From assembly GCF_004833285.1 (NCBI RefSeq), contig NZ_STFG01000003.1:1-64000 (forward strand): DNA of 64,000 nt, written 5' to 3'. The notes beneath the pieces were generated by a model, which saw nothing but the letters and a program-made list of their open reading frames with translations, had not been told where the DNA came from and did no database searches. The position numbers and the translations under genes are program-made. Below, one piece after another: positions 54,443 to 62,563 of the stretch; the first letter of the stretch is position 1, and each line of letters opens with the position of its first letter. Origin of the DNA: Lampropedia puyangensis (lineage in GTDB: Bacteria; Pseudomonadota; Gammaproteobacteria; Burkholderiales; Burkholderiaceae_C).

Positions 54443-55480
54443 GTGTTTGCTTTGCTCTCTCACTTTCATGTCGCGCATTTCAACGCGCTGCAGTCCAAAG
54501 ACATCATCACCCCCGTGCCGATTCATGCGGCAGTCATGTTGGGGCACGCCATTGGCGCGCGCTTAGCTAAGCCCGTGCGCGGCACAGCGCTCATCGTGCA
54601 TCACGCTCAAGTGGAAACAGAAAACCTGCCGGCGGGGAAAACGGCATCTGGAAAACAAAAGCATCAGCGACTGCTCAGCAACAAACGAGGTGCCACAGCC
54701 TTTTACGTGGATCGATCCAGCAATGGCGGCGGGTACGCCAGCACATCACGCACGCCCTCTGCCATGGCATATCAGATGCACGCCACGGCCAATGGCTGCT
54801 TTTCCCTCGCCTTGGATTTTGGTGAAGCCGATGTGACAGAGAAAGACATCGCCGACCAACTCAGCATCATGCGGTTTGCCGGTGGCACCTTTCAAAGCCT
54901 GCCTAAGGTCACGCTGGCAGACACCTATACCGAGTTGCTGGGCGCCATCGGTTCAGGCTATGTGGTGGCAGATGCGGCGTGGCGGGCGCAAGAAGCGCTA
55001 GACCGTGGCGAAGAGCCTGCGCATGTATTCCTGCACCGCCACAGCAGTGGCTACGTGATGCCTGCCACGGTGGGTTATCACCTAATCACTGCGGTTGCCG
55101 AAAGACGCGGCATGCGCAAGCCACCACACGTTGCTGTGCAAGGGCACGCCTTTGCTGAGTCCGTCATGGGCCTGATCGAGCTGGTACACATCAACCGTTT
55201 GAAGTTTGCCGACGCATCGGTTGAGCAAGCGGATGCAGACGACCTTGAGGATGCGCAAGAAGATTTCGACTGGAGCGAATGGGATGACGGAGATGCGATC
55301 AGCGATACGCCAACCGAAGCGCTCGAAGGCGATCTAAACACCACCCAAGAGGCCATCAGCGCAAACGAGCAAGCCGACTCGGCTTCAAACTCTTCAGAAC
55401 TTCCAGCGCGTAACACCCTGCTTTTTTGGCAGCACGGCTGGAGTGCCGACCAGACCACCTTTTTGATTCAGCAACGCTAA
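54443..55480 (+). CDS. cas5f: Cas5f-like subunit with acidic insertion
   Basis: About 345 residues from GTG 54443, seven bases after a perfect AGGAGG. The opening FALLSHFHVAHFNALQSKDI and PVPIHAAVMLGHAIGARLA resemble the start of Cas5f/Csy2, which caps the 5' handle of the crRNA in the I-F effector. AFAESVMGLIELVHINRLKF resembles the later Csy2 core. Between about residues 262 and 325 lies a very acidic, Ser/Asn-rich insertion (ADADDLEDAQEDFDWSEWDD) absent from canonical Csy2, before a final strand-forming LLFWQHGW. Position between the Cas8-like and Cas7f genes supports the call. Confidence 0.72.
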   Translation: MFALLSHFHVAHFNALQSKDIITPVPIHAAVMLGHAIGARLAKPVRGTALIVHHAQVETENLPAGKTASGKQKHQRLLSNKRGATAFYVDRSSNGGGYASTSRTPSAMAYQMHATANGCFSLALDFGEADVTEKDIADQLSIMRFAGGTFQSLPKVTLADTYTELLGAIGSGYVVADAAWRAQEALDRGEEPAHVFLHRHSSGYVMPATVGYHLITAVAERRGMRKPPHVAVQGHAFAESVMGLIELVHINRLKFADASVEQADADDLEDAQEDFDWSEWDDGDAISDTPTEALEGDLNTTQEAISANEQADSASNSSELPARNTLLFWQHGWSADQTTFLIQQR

Positions 55481-55491
55481 GGAGCATCAGC

Positions 55492-56595
55492 ATGGCCACA
55501 TCTAAAAAATCCAAAGACCCATCTTCAGACGTCAAAGTCCTGTCGGTGATGCGCGGCATCAATGTTTCCGATGCCCCTTTCACCAGCATCGGCCAAGATG
55601 GCGTATTAACGCCAATCCCGGTCATGCGTCATGGCATTCGCGGCACACAAAACGTTGCCAAAGGCAAAGCTGATGTCAGCAACATCCAAACCACCGAAAG
55701 CGCCAAGACAGCAGTCAACGCGCAAGGCGTGGCCGTCGATTTCTCCTTGCAACCCACACCGATTCGGCGTCTGGTCACGGCATGCGACAACGACGAAGTC
55801 AGGCGCCAGATTGACGCCTTCCTCCTCCGCGCGGAAACCAGCGAAGAACTGCTCGAGCTGTGCCGCCGCTATGCGCGCCGTATCTTGACCGGCTCGTTCC
55901 TGTGGCGCAATCTGGAGCTGGCACACAAACTGGAAATCAGCGCACAAAGCAACGGGAAAACCGTTGCCATTTCGGGTGACAAAGCCTTCCAACTCGCTGC
56001 AAGCGGCTTTGGTGACTACTGCGATGAAGAGCGCACCCTTGCCAGCTGGCTGCAGCAAGGCTTTGTGTCAGAACCCAGCGCAGGCACTGGTATTCGCATT
56101 ACAGCCAAAGTGTTGTTTGCAACCGCTGGCGCTTTTGAAATCTATCCATCGCAGGTGTACGTCAGTGGCAAACCCAAAGGTTTCGCGCGTCCGCTCTACA
56201 AGCTCAATGCGCTTTCAGCGACTGAAATGGCACGCTTGGCCGACAACCAGGATCCCCGCACCTTCAGCGACAGCTTTCCCACAGGCATTGCCGCCATCCG
56301 CGATCAAAAGATCGGCAATGCCATTCGCACGATTGATACTTGGTACGCCGAAGGCGCTACGCAGCCCATCGCGATCGAACCCAACGGGGCGAGCCTATCG
56401 GCCAATCGGTTCTTCCGCGAGGTCAACCAAGGAAAAAGCTTTTTCGACCTTCGACCTCAAATCCCGGCACTGACCGAGCAACTCCATGCCTACCCCAGCC
56501 AAGAGCCGTTGACGGCCGATGCCATGTTTGTCTTGGCAGTCTTCATTCGCGGTGGTGTATTCAGCGATGGCAAGAAGGAAAGCGGCGATGATTGA
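55492..56595 (+). CDS. cas7f: Cas7f-like backbone subunit
   Basis: 367 residues from ATG 55492 (AAGGAG upstream). It resembles Cas7f/Csy3, the six-copy backbone protein that coats the crRNA spacer. Matches are IPVMRHGIRGT near the start, RRILTGSFLWRNLELAHKLE in the middle, and IGNAIRTIDTWYAEGATQPI followed by AIEPNGA, with LAVFIRGGVF near the end. It is clearly diverged from canonical Csy3; the canonical C-terminus survives separately at 57139-57641. Its stop overlaps the start of the following cas6f by eight bases. Confidence 0.85.
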   Translation: MATSKKSKDPSSDVKVLSVMRGINVSDAPFTSIGQDGVLTPIPVMRHGIRGTQNVAKGKADVSNIQTTESAKTAVNAQGVAVDFSLQPTPIRRLVTACDNDEVRRQIDAFLLRAETSEELLELCRRYARRILTGSFLWRNLELAHKLEISAQSNGKTVAISGDKAFQLAASGFGDYCDEERTLASWLQQGFVSEPSAGTGIRITAKVLFATAGAFEIYPSQVYVSGKPKGFARPLYKLNALSATEMARLADNQDPRTFSDSFPTGIAAIRDQKIGNAIRTIDTWYAEGATQPIAIEPNGASLSANRFFREVNQGKSFFDLRPQIPALTEQLHAYPSQEPLTADAMFVLAVFIRGGVFSDGKKESGDD

Positions 56596-57172
56596 CCACT
56601 ACCTTGACATCCAAGTTCATCCAAGCAGCGAGCTGCAGACCAATACGTTGATGGCCCAGCTTTTCAGCAAAGTGCACGTCTGGCTCGCTGCACATGGGCA
56701 AGGCCGTATGGGAGTAAGCTTCCCTAACATGCAACTCACGCCTGGCGACGTGCTCCGCATGCATGGCAGTGCAGCCGACCTGACGCGTTTTGTGGGGGCT
56801 GATTGGCGTCAGAACCTGGCTCTATGGACCAGCATCGGTGCCATTGCAGCGGTTCCTGATGGAGCCCGGCACGTCCGCGTGATGCGCGTACAGCGCAAAT
56901 CTGCGCACAACATGCGCCAGCGTGCGATGCGCAGGCATGGCCTTTCATTGGAGGAAGCTACTGCACGCATACCAGACCAGCCTAGGTTCTACAGCAAACT
57001 GCCGTATCTCATCATTAAAAGCAGCAGCACTGGGCAAAGGCTAAGCCTCTATTTGCAGCAGGAAGCTATCGCCACAGCCACTCCAGGCGGTTTCTCTGCT
57101 TATGGGCTGAGCCAACAAGGCGCAACCGTTCCTTGGTTTCCTTGTGCTGCAAGTTCCGCTGCGCAACTTTGA
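56588..57172 (+). CDS. cas6f: Cas6f (variant copy) with recombined C-terminus
   Basis: About 194 residues from ATG 56588. It is a Cas6f/Csy4 endoribonuclease that cuts the pre-crRNA in each repeat and stays bound to the hairpin. Seen are [15 protein letters not shown], catalytic His30 in FSKVHVW, the Arg-rich helix ([20 protein letters not shown]), the Ser region [10 protein letters not shown], and the classic ending [14 protein letters not shown]. Normally the protein stops there. Here it runs on for ten foreign residues ([10 protein letters not shown]) because the frame continues into the canonical cas7f remnant, which marks the recombination junction at about 57138. Confidence 0.88.
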   Translation: MIDHYLDIQVHPSSELQTNTLMAQLFSKVHVWLAAHGQGRMGVSFPNMQLTPGDVLRMHGSAADLTRFVGADWRQNLALWTSIGAIAAVPDGARHVRVMRVQRKSAHNMRQRAMRRHGLSLEEATARIPDQPRFYSKLPYLIIKSSSTGQRLSLYLQQEAIATATPGGFSAYGLSQQGATVPWFPCAASSAAQL

Positions 57173-57641
57173 TACTGGCAGCGCAACAGCCGACCGCGAT
57201 GCCTTAGCCGCACTCATCGCCAAAGGCTTGGCCGGTGAAGAACATGTGCTGCTGCAAATCACCGCTTATGTGCGCGTGGGCAATGGGCAAGAAGTGTTCC
57301 CATCGCAAGAGTTGATTTTGGAGCGTGGCCGCGGCGACAAGAGCAAAACCTTGTACGAAGTGGCAGGCGTAGCAGCCATTCACTCGCAAAAGCTGGGCAA
57401 CGCCATCCGCACCGTGGACGATTGGTACGAAGGTGCGGGCGAGTTGGGGCCGATTGCGGTGGAGCCCTACGGCTCCGTCACCACGCAAGGCAAGGCGTAC
57501 CGCCAGCCTAAGCAAAAACATGACTTCTACAACCTGCTGGACGATTGGATTCTGAAAGATAAAGTGCCTGCGCTGGAGCAACAGCACTTCGTCATCGCCG
57601 TGCTGATTCGCGGTGGCGTGTTTGGCGATGCAGGCAATTGA
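57139..57641 (+). pseudogene. Canonical cas7f (csy3) remnant, C-terminal half
   Basis: From GTG 57144 the frame encodes 165 residues matching the end of canonical type I-F1 Csy3: [60 protein letters not shown] and [17 protein letters not shown]. The first half, including the FLWRN region, is missing. The frame overlaps the extended end of the variant cas6f. It could be translated by reinitiation, but a half Cas7 should not assemble. It is the right edge of the older locus and leads directly to the canonical cas6f. Confidence 0.88.
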
Positions 57642-57659
57642 TGCCATGAAAGTGGAACC

Positions 57660-58226
57660 ATGACCACCCATTACATCGACATTCAACTGCTGCCGGACCC
57701 GGAGTTCAGCCCCGCGCACTTGCTCAGCGCGCTGGTGGCCAAGCTGCACCGCGCCTTGGTGGCGCAAGGCAGCAACGACATTGCCATTGCCTTTCCGCAT
57801 TACCAGTTGCAGCCGCGCGGTTTGGGGCAGGTGCTGCGCTTGCTGGGGCCGCAAGCCTCGTTGCAAACTTTGCTCAACACCGACTGGCTGCGTGGCATGC
57901 GCGACCACACGCAACTGAGCGCAGTGGCTGCGGTGCCAGCGACGGCTGAACACCGGCACTTCACGCGCCGGCAGTTCAAAACCAACGTGGAGCGCCTGCG
58001 CCGCCGCCGCATCAAGTGCAAAGGCGAAACGGCGGAGCAAGCAGAACAGGCCATCCCCAGCAGCGTGGAGCGCCAGCCTGATCTGCCCTATGTGCACCTG
58101 CGCAGCAGCAGCACAAGCCAGCCGTTTCAACTGTTTTTGGCATTGAGCGAGCCCGTATCAGCATCTGTGCTGGGTCAGTTCAACGCCTACGGCTTGAGCA
58201 CTACCGCCACCATTCCGTGGTTCTGA
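57660..58226 (+). CDS. cas6f: Cas6f (canonical copy) next to the array
   Basis: 188 residues, complete Csy4-type endoribonuclease: MTTHYIDIQLLPDPEFSPAH, His30 in ALVAKLHRALVAQ, the Arg-rich helix NVERLRRRRIKCKG, LRSSSTSQPFQLF, and the expected terminus FNAYGLSTTATIPWF. It is the second Cas6f of the locus and differs clearly from the copy at 56588. It lies 130 bp before the CRISPR array, the classic place in I-F loci. It presumably processes this array, alone or in competition with the other copy. Confidence 0.93.
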   Translation: MTTHYIDIQLLPDPEFSPAHLLSALVAKLHRALVAQGSNDIAIAFPHYQLQPRGLGQVLRLLGPQASLQTLLNTDWLRGMRDHTQLSAVAAVPATAEHRHFTRRQFKTNVERLRRRRIKCKGETAEQAEQAIPSSVERQPDLPYVHLRSSSTSQPFQLFLALSEPVSASVLGQFNAYGLSTTATIPWF

Positions 58227-58356
58227 CCCTTTTTTCTGGCGCCATCTAAGCACCTAGAAAAATCAATCACTTAGCGAACACTCAAAAATTTGGGTGTTTT
58301 GCTTTGTGTTTGGACTTGTTCTTTAAAAATCAATGGATTGGACGATTTAGAATCTA
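58227..58356 (+). promoter_or_regulatory. CRISPR leader with hairpin
   Basis: AT-rich 130-bp leader between cas6f and the first repeat. It contains ACTTGTTCTTTAAAAATCAA, similar to the conserved part of I-F leaders. Upstream of that, ACACTCAAA and TTTGGGTGT (58278-58297) form a hairpin followed by TTT, probably a terminator for the cas operon. The degenerate repeat lies at the far end of the array, which agrees with this side being the leader. Confidence 0.7.
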
Positions 58357-58923
58357 GTGACCTGCCGCACAGGCAGCTCAGAAAAAATCGCAAGCCAATT
58401 AGATTAATCGGCGCTGGTGACCTGCCGCACAGGCAGCTCAGAAATCTTCCGCCCCCTTTCAAAAATGCTGGGCTAGGTGACCTGCCGCACAGGCAGCTCA
58501 GAAAAGCTCCAGCAATTCGCGGTTGGTCATGCCGCCGTGACCTGCCGCACAGGCAGCTCAGAAATTGCTGCGTGTAGCACTGGCACCGCGTGCCCAGTGA
58601 CCTGCCGCACAGGCAGCTCAGAAAATCACGGCAACGGCCTTCATCGTCTGGATTCTGTGACCTGCCGCACAGGCAGCTCAGAAACCGGTAATCCCGATGA
58701 TGAGGTGAAGACCTGTGTGACCTGCCGCACAGGCAGCTCAGAAATTGCCCAGATTGAATGAGAACTTTGCCTTGATGTGACCTGCCGCACAGGCAGCTCA
58801 GAAAGGATCAAGAGCCGACGAGGTGGAGTCCAAAGGGTGACCTGCCGCACAGGCAGCTCAGAAAGCGTGCAAAACATCGCAGGCATGGCGTTGTCGTGAC
58901 CTGTCGCACAAGCCGAATAAAGA
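58357..58923 (+). CRISPR. Type I-F CRISPR array, nine perfect repeats plus one degenerate
   Basis: A 28-bp repeat starts with GTGACCTGCCGCACAGGCAG and ends GCTCAGAAA. It occurs at 58357, 58417, 58477, 58537, 58597, 58657, 58717, 58777 and 58837, exactly 60 bases apart. The eight spacers between these repeats are all 32 bases. A tenth, degenerate repeat starts at 58896 after a 31-base spacer; its 3' half is lost (GTCGCACAAGCCGAATAAAG). The internal hairpin CTGCC-GCACA-GGCAG is the Cas6f substrate typical of subtype I-F. No spacer visibly matches elsewhere in the window. Confidence 0.98.
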
Positions 58924-58971
58924 ATTCTCCCTTTCTTCTGTGGATCACCTCCTCCTCTACAATGCATCGCT

Positions 58972-60225
58972 ATGGCAAAAACTGATTTTGATGTTTGCAT
59001 TCGTGGTGCTGGTATTGTGGGGCGGGCGCTGGCGCTTACACTGGGGCAAGCGAAGCTGCGTGTAGCATTGGTTGATTCTGTGCGCCCTACTCCGCGCATT
59101 GTCGAACGGGATATTCGCGCATATGCGCTCAACCATGCGTCAAAGCGCTTACTCGAGAGCTTGCGTTGCTGGCCTGAAGGCTCTGCCATTACGGCTGTAC
59201 GCCGCATGCAGGTGCATGGCGATACGAACGGTTCAGTGCTATTTGAAGCGCCGGCCTCCGCAGCAACACTTAATAACAACCAGCAGACTGAGCCAAATCA
59301 TGCGCAAGACCATAGCGATCCTTTGGCATGGATCGTGGATGTTCCAGCCCTAGAGGACATTCTTGCTGCCGCATTACGTTTTCAAAGTTCGGTGGAAATT
59401 GTGCGAGCTCCAGTTGCAGCGCCACTCACGGCAATCTGCGAAGGCAAGCACTCCAGTAGTCGTGATGGTCTTGGTATTGGTCACCATTACTACGACTACC
59501 CACAACATGCTATTGCCACGCGAATCAAAGCCCCCTTCCCGCACAATGGCCAAGCACAACAATGGTTCAAGGGTCCACACATCGTTGCATTACTGCCGCT
59601 TGATGGCGATTCTGGCAACACGTTTGCCGTAATATGGTCCACAAGTTTTGAGAATGCAGATCGTCTCTTGACCCTTAGCGACGAAGACTTTACGCACGAG
59701 TTAGAGCAGATCACGAACCATGGCAAAGGGGTTAAAGGCGTAGTGTCTCCCCTCTTTCAGGCAGAGCCCTCCCCCCCATTGCAAGTCATCGGGCCACGTG
59801 CACGCTGGCCGCTCAAACTCAGCCAGGCCCAGCAGTGGTGTGGCGCCATGCCTGTGCCAAGCAGCCTAGCAGGAATACCGATGAACAGTTCTGCGGCCTG
59901 GGTTCTGGTGGGTGATGCCGCACATACAGTGCATCCCCTTGCGGGATCTGGCCTGAATTTAGGTCTGGCTGATGTTGAGGCGTTAAGCTCAGCTTTGCTG
60001 CAACGGCCAGCATGGCGTGCAGTCAACGATTTGCGCCTGCTGCGCCAATACGAACGCGAGCGTAAAACCGCATTACAAACTTACGCCACAGCAACTGATG
60101 GCTTGCAATGGTTATTTTGGCAAGAACAACCTTGGTTGCAAACGCTTCGCAATTGGGGGATGCGAAGCTTCTCGGCCAGTGGCCCATTCAAGCACTGGGT
60201 CATGCGCCAAGCAATGAACCTTTAA
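58972..60225 (+). CDS. UbiH/UbiF-family FAD-dependent hydroxylase
   Basis: A 417-residue flavoprotein monooxygenase of the ubiquinone-biosynthesis group. The FAD Rossmann motif is CIRGAGIVGRALALTL, and the second FAD motif is VLVGDAAHTVHPLAGSGLNL followed by GLADVE. The middle contains DVPALEDILAAALRF. Such enzymes hydroxylate the aromatic ring of ubiquinone precursors at the inner membrane; which carbon cannot be told. In Burkholderiales this gene commonly precedes dsbC, as here. It starts only 49 bases after the degenerate CRISPR repeat, so its promoter must lie in or near the array end. Confidence 0.85.
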   Translation: MAKTDFDVCIRGAGIVGRALALTLGQAKLRVALVDSVRPTPRIVERDIRAYALNHASKRLLESLRCWPEGSAITAVRRMQVHGDTNGSVLFEAPASAATLNNNQQTEPNHAQDHSDPLAWIVDVPALEDILAAALRFQSSVEIVRAPVAAPLTAICEGKHSSSRDGLGIGHHYYDYPQHAIATRIKAPFPHNGQAQQWFKGPHIVALLPLDGDSGNTFAVIWSTSFENADRLLTLSDEDFTHELEQITNHGKGVKGVVSPLFQAEPSPPLQVIGPRARWPLKLSQAQQWCGAMPVPSSLAGIPMNSSAAWVLVGDAAHTVHPLAGSGLNLGLADVEALSSALLQRPAWRAVNDLRLLRQYERERKTALQTYATATDGLQWLFWQEQPWLQTLRNWGMRSFSASGPFKHWVMRQAMNL

Positions 60226-60360
60226 CATCGACTAAGGTCAATGCCTACTGGTTACTTTGCAGCATGCCGCACAGGCGTCATTGCCAATGCAGCACATGGC
60301 CTTTCTTTTTTAGCGCAAGGATTCACCCACGCGCATCACTACCGATAGAGTTTTATATCC

Positions 60361-61152
60361 ATGATTCACACAATAACGGCGATTAAAAAACATGTGCTGT
60401 ATGGCCTGGCCGCAAGCTTGGCCCTTTGCTTGTGGACAGCCTCACCCGCTCAAGCGCAAAATGCGCCGAAAGCGAATGTGCCTCAAGAGGCTGCCATTCG
60501 CACGACTTTGGGAGAACGTATTCCACAGATGAAGAGCATCGAGGAAGTGAGCGCAACCCCCATGGATGGTTTGTATGAAGTGCGTATTGGCACCGATGTG
60601 TTCTATACCAATGCGACTGGCGACTTTCTGATTCAAGGTGAGTTGTACGATACAAAAGCTATGCGCAATCTCACTGAAGACCGAATGAAAGTCCTCACTG
60701 CAGTGGACTTCTCAGCGCTGCCTTTTGAAGATGCGTTCACGATTGTTCGTGGTGATGGCAGTCGCCAACTGGCTATATTCGAAGATCCCAACTGCGGTTA
60801 TTGCAAGCGTTTTGAGAAAGATATGCTCAACGTCGACAACGTCACAGTGCATGTGTTTCTCTATCCTATTTTGAGTCCAGATTCTTTTGAAAAGTCACGT
60901 GATATCTGGTGCGCAAAGAAACCAGAAGAGACATGGAATGCCTGGATGCTGGAAGGGAAAACACCTCCTGCGCAAGCTACATGTGACAAGCTCGAGCCGC
61001 TGCAACGCAATTTGGCTTTTGGTCGCCAATACAAAATTACAGGCACACCAACCATTGTGTTTGAAGACAATTCACGCATTCCCGGCGCGATCCCTGCGCA
61101 ACAGGTTGAGCAAAAGCTCAAAGAGATTGCTGCAGCAAAAAAATCTTCGTGA
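60361..61152 (+). CDS. dsbC: Periplasmic thiol:disulfide interchange protein DsbC
   Basis: A 263-residue disulfide isomerase. A Sec signal (LAASLALCLWTASPAQA) is followed by an N-terminal dimerisation domain (IRTTLGERIPQMKSIEEVSA) and a thioredoxin domain. The active site is C145-G-Y-C148 in FEDPNCGYCKRFEKDM, and the cis-proline loop is ITGTPTIVFEDNSRIPG. A structural Cys pair (DIWCAKK; QATCDKL) is also present. DsbC repairs wrong disulfides in exported proteins. It follows the hydroxylase gene by 135 bp and has its own terminator. Confidence 0.95.
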   Translation: MIHTITAIKKHVLYGLAASLALCLWTASPAQAQNAPKANVPQEAAIRTTLGERIPQMKSIEEVSATPMDGLYEVRIGTDVFYTNATGDFLIQGELYDTKAMRNLTEDRMKVLTAVDFSALPFEDAFTIVRGDGSRQLAIFEDPNCGYCKRFEKDMLNVDNVTVHVFLYPILSPDSFEKSRDIWCAKKPEETWNAWMLEGKTPPAQATCDKLEPLQRNLAFGRQYKITGTPTIVFEDNSRIPGAIPAQQVEQKLKEIAAAKKSS

Positions 61153-61191
61153 ATCAATATGCGCTGACAAAATACCTTGATCTACATACCA

Positions 61192-61215
61192 ATGCCAGCT
61201 TATGCTGGCATTTTT
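61192..61215 (+). terminator. Intrinsic terminator after dsbC
   Basis: ATGCCAGC and GCTGGCAT pair around TTAT, followed by a T-run. Confidence 0.9.
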
Positions 61216-61239
61216 CATCTTTGAATATGAAAAATAAAA

Positions 61240-61267
61240 AAGCCTGTTGAATTACTTCAACAGGCTT
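61240..61267 (-). terminator. Terminator of the first tRNA-Pro gene
   Basis: AAGCCTGTTGAA and TTCAACAGGCTT form a perfect 12-bp stem with a four-base loop. On the minus strand it is followed by six T, just after the tRNA 3' end. Confidence 0.9.
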
Positions 61268-61276
61268 CTCAATTAT

Positions 61277-61353
61277 TGGTCGGAGCGGCGGGATTCGAAC
61301 TCGCGACCCTCTGCTCCCAAAGCAGATGCGCTACCAGGCTGCGCTACGCTCCG
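61277..61353 (-). tRNA. tRNA-Pro (anticodon UGG), copy 1
   Basis: The minus strand gives a 77-nt cloverleaf starting CGGAGCGTAGCGCAGCCTGG. The anticodon loop TTTGGGA lies in a TCTGC/GCAGA stem, the T-arm is GTTCGAATC, and the acceptor ends in an encoded CCA. Anticodon UGG reads proline codons. It is identical to the second copy 252 bp away. Confidence 0.97.
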
Positions 61354-61491
61354 ACTAAAAACAAAATTGTACTATGTTTTAAACCACAAAAATTCAAACA
61401 ACTAAACTTTGGCTTTTTTATTTCAATCCAACACAAAGGTTGGACGCAACATACAGGCCGTATGCCAGCCACGCCGCACTATCTGAATGAA

Positions 61492-61520
61492 AAATGGCTT
61501 ATGCAATACATAAGCCATTT
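61492..61520 (-). terminator. Terminator of the second tRNA-Pro gene
   Basis: AAATGGCTTATG and CATAAGCCATTT form a perfect 12-bp stem around CAATA. The minus strand continues with a T-run, directly after the tRNA 3' end. Confidence 0.88.
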
Positions 61521-61528
61521 TGAAATTT

Positions 61529-61605
61529 TGGTCGGAGCGGCGGGATTCGAACTCGCGACCCTCTGCTCCCAAAGCAGATGCGCTACCAGGCTGCGCTACG
61601 CTCCG
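61529..61605 (-). tRNA. tRNA-Pro (anticodon UGG), copy 2
   Basis: Identical in all 77 positions to the copy at 61277-61353, including the encoded CCA and the TGG anticodon. The flanks differ and each copy has its own terminator hairpin, so this looks like an old tandem duplication of the tRNA gene with independent ends. Confidence 0.97.
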
Positions 61606-61901
61606 ACTAAAGATGGAATTCTACTACGCTTTTAAAAGCGTATTGAGCAAAATCGCACAAAATTTCTTCTCCAAGACAAAGTCAATGAAAAATGTACATC
61701 AACCGCGCAATGCAAAAGTGTCGGCTACACGCTTTCACAACAAAACGTTGGGTGCACTGAGTGATTCCCTCAAGAAATAACAATTAACTAACACACAAAC
61801 GTATACTCAAAGACAACAAGCACGCACCATCCGATTGGAGACGAACGAGGTGCCAGCCAGTGAACAACTATTATTCAACTCTCGTAATACAAGGAGCAGC
61901 T

Positions 61902-62345
61902 ATGTACAAGCACATTTTGATTCCCACTGATGGTGGCGAACTGTCTCAAAAAGCGATTACCCATGGCTTGGATCTGGCCAAATTGGCCGGCGCCCGCGTG
62001 ACCATCCTGACCGTCACTCCAAGCTATCCTGTCACCTATATGGAAGGCAGTGCTGCAACCAACCGCGAGTTTGCTGAAAACAGCGAGCGCCAATGGCGTG
62101 AAGAAGCTCAAAAAGCGATGGAAAAAGTGCAGCAAGAGGGACAGAGCCGCGGTGTTGCAACCGACGTCAAAGTCTTGAGTGGCGACAGTGTTTCTGACCT
62201 GATTTTGCAAGCTGCGGCAGCAGATGACATTGACCTGATTGTGATGGCTTCCCATGGCCGCAAAGGCTTTGCCCGTTTGTTGCTCGGCAGTGAAACCCAG
62301 CATGTGCTCACCGGTGCAAAAGCGCCAGTGTTGGTTCTGCGCTAA
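61902..62345 (+). CDS. Universal stress protein (UspA family)
   Basis: A 147-residue single-domain universal stress protein. The start at ATG 61902 has AAGGAG upstream. It reads MYKHILIPTDGGELSQKAIT, and the ATP-binding region DLIVMASHGRKGFARLLLGS continues into ETQHVLTGAKAPVLVLR, matching the G-2x-G-9x-G pattern of ATP-binding Usp proteins. Such proteins aid survival under starvation and other stresses in the cytoplasm. Monocistronic, upstream of a hairpin at 62511. Confidence 0.93.
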   Translation: MYKHILIPTDGGELSQKAITHGLDLAKLAGARVTILTVTPSYPVTYMEGSAATNREFAENSERQWREEAQKAMEKVQQEGQSRGVATDVKVLSGDSVSDLILQAAAADDIDLIVMASHGRKGFARLLLGSETQHVLTGAKAPVLVLR

Positions 62346-62510
62346 GTCAGCCAGCAGGGTTGCTATTGCTTTGATGCCGCTGGCTTAGAAGTGATCGCTT
62401 TGGGGTTCATCCGATTGTGGAGCAAGCCCCATCCATTGAAAAGCACACGCATCACTTGCATCGAATCCATGCGCACTGATCTGGCCTGTGTTCAGATCGC
62501 CGATATGATC

Positions 62511-62534
62511 GCCCATCTCTGATGGGCTTTTTTT
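62511..62534 (+). terminator. Intrinsic terminator after the stress-protein gene
   Basis: GCCCATC and GATGGGC pair around TCT, followed by seven T. It lies 165 bases after the stop codon. Confidence 0.88.
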
Positions 62535-62563
62535 CGCCCTGTTATTGACCTTTGCTATTGATT

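Noticed and set aside
48765-58226. Subtype I-F2 (Cas8-less) or Tn7-linked I-F3 system
   Set aside because: The Cas7 resembles Csy3 and not the I-F2 Cas7 as I remember it, a large extra subunit and a Cas3 are present, and no tnsABC/tniQ genes are seen.
58290-58761. Open frames across the CRISPR array with repeating CRTGSS-like residues
   Set aside because: They come from translating the 60-bp periodic array, which is non-coding.
61276-61635. Open frame with a repeated VGAAGFELATLCSQSRCATR segment
   Set aside because: The duplicated segment is the two tRNA-Pro genes read as protein, a well-known false ORF.
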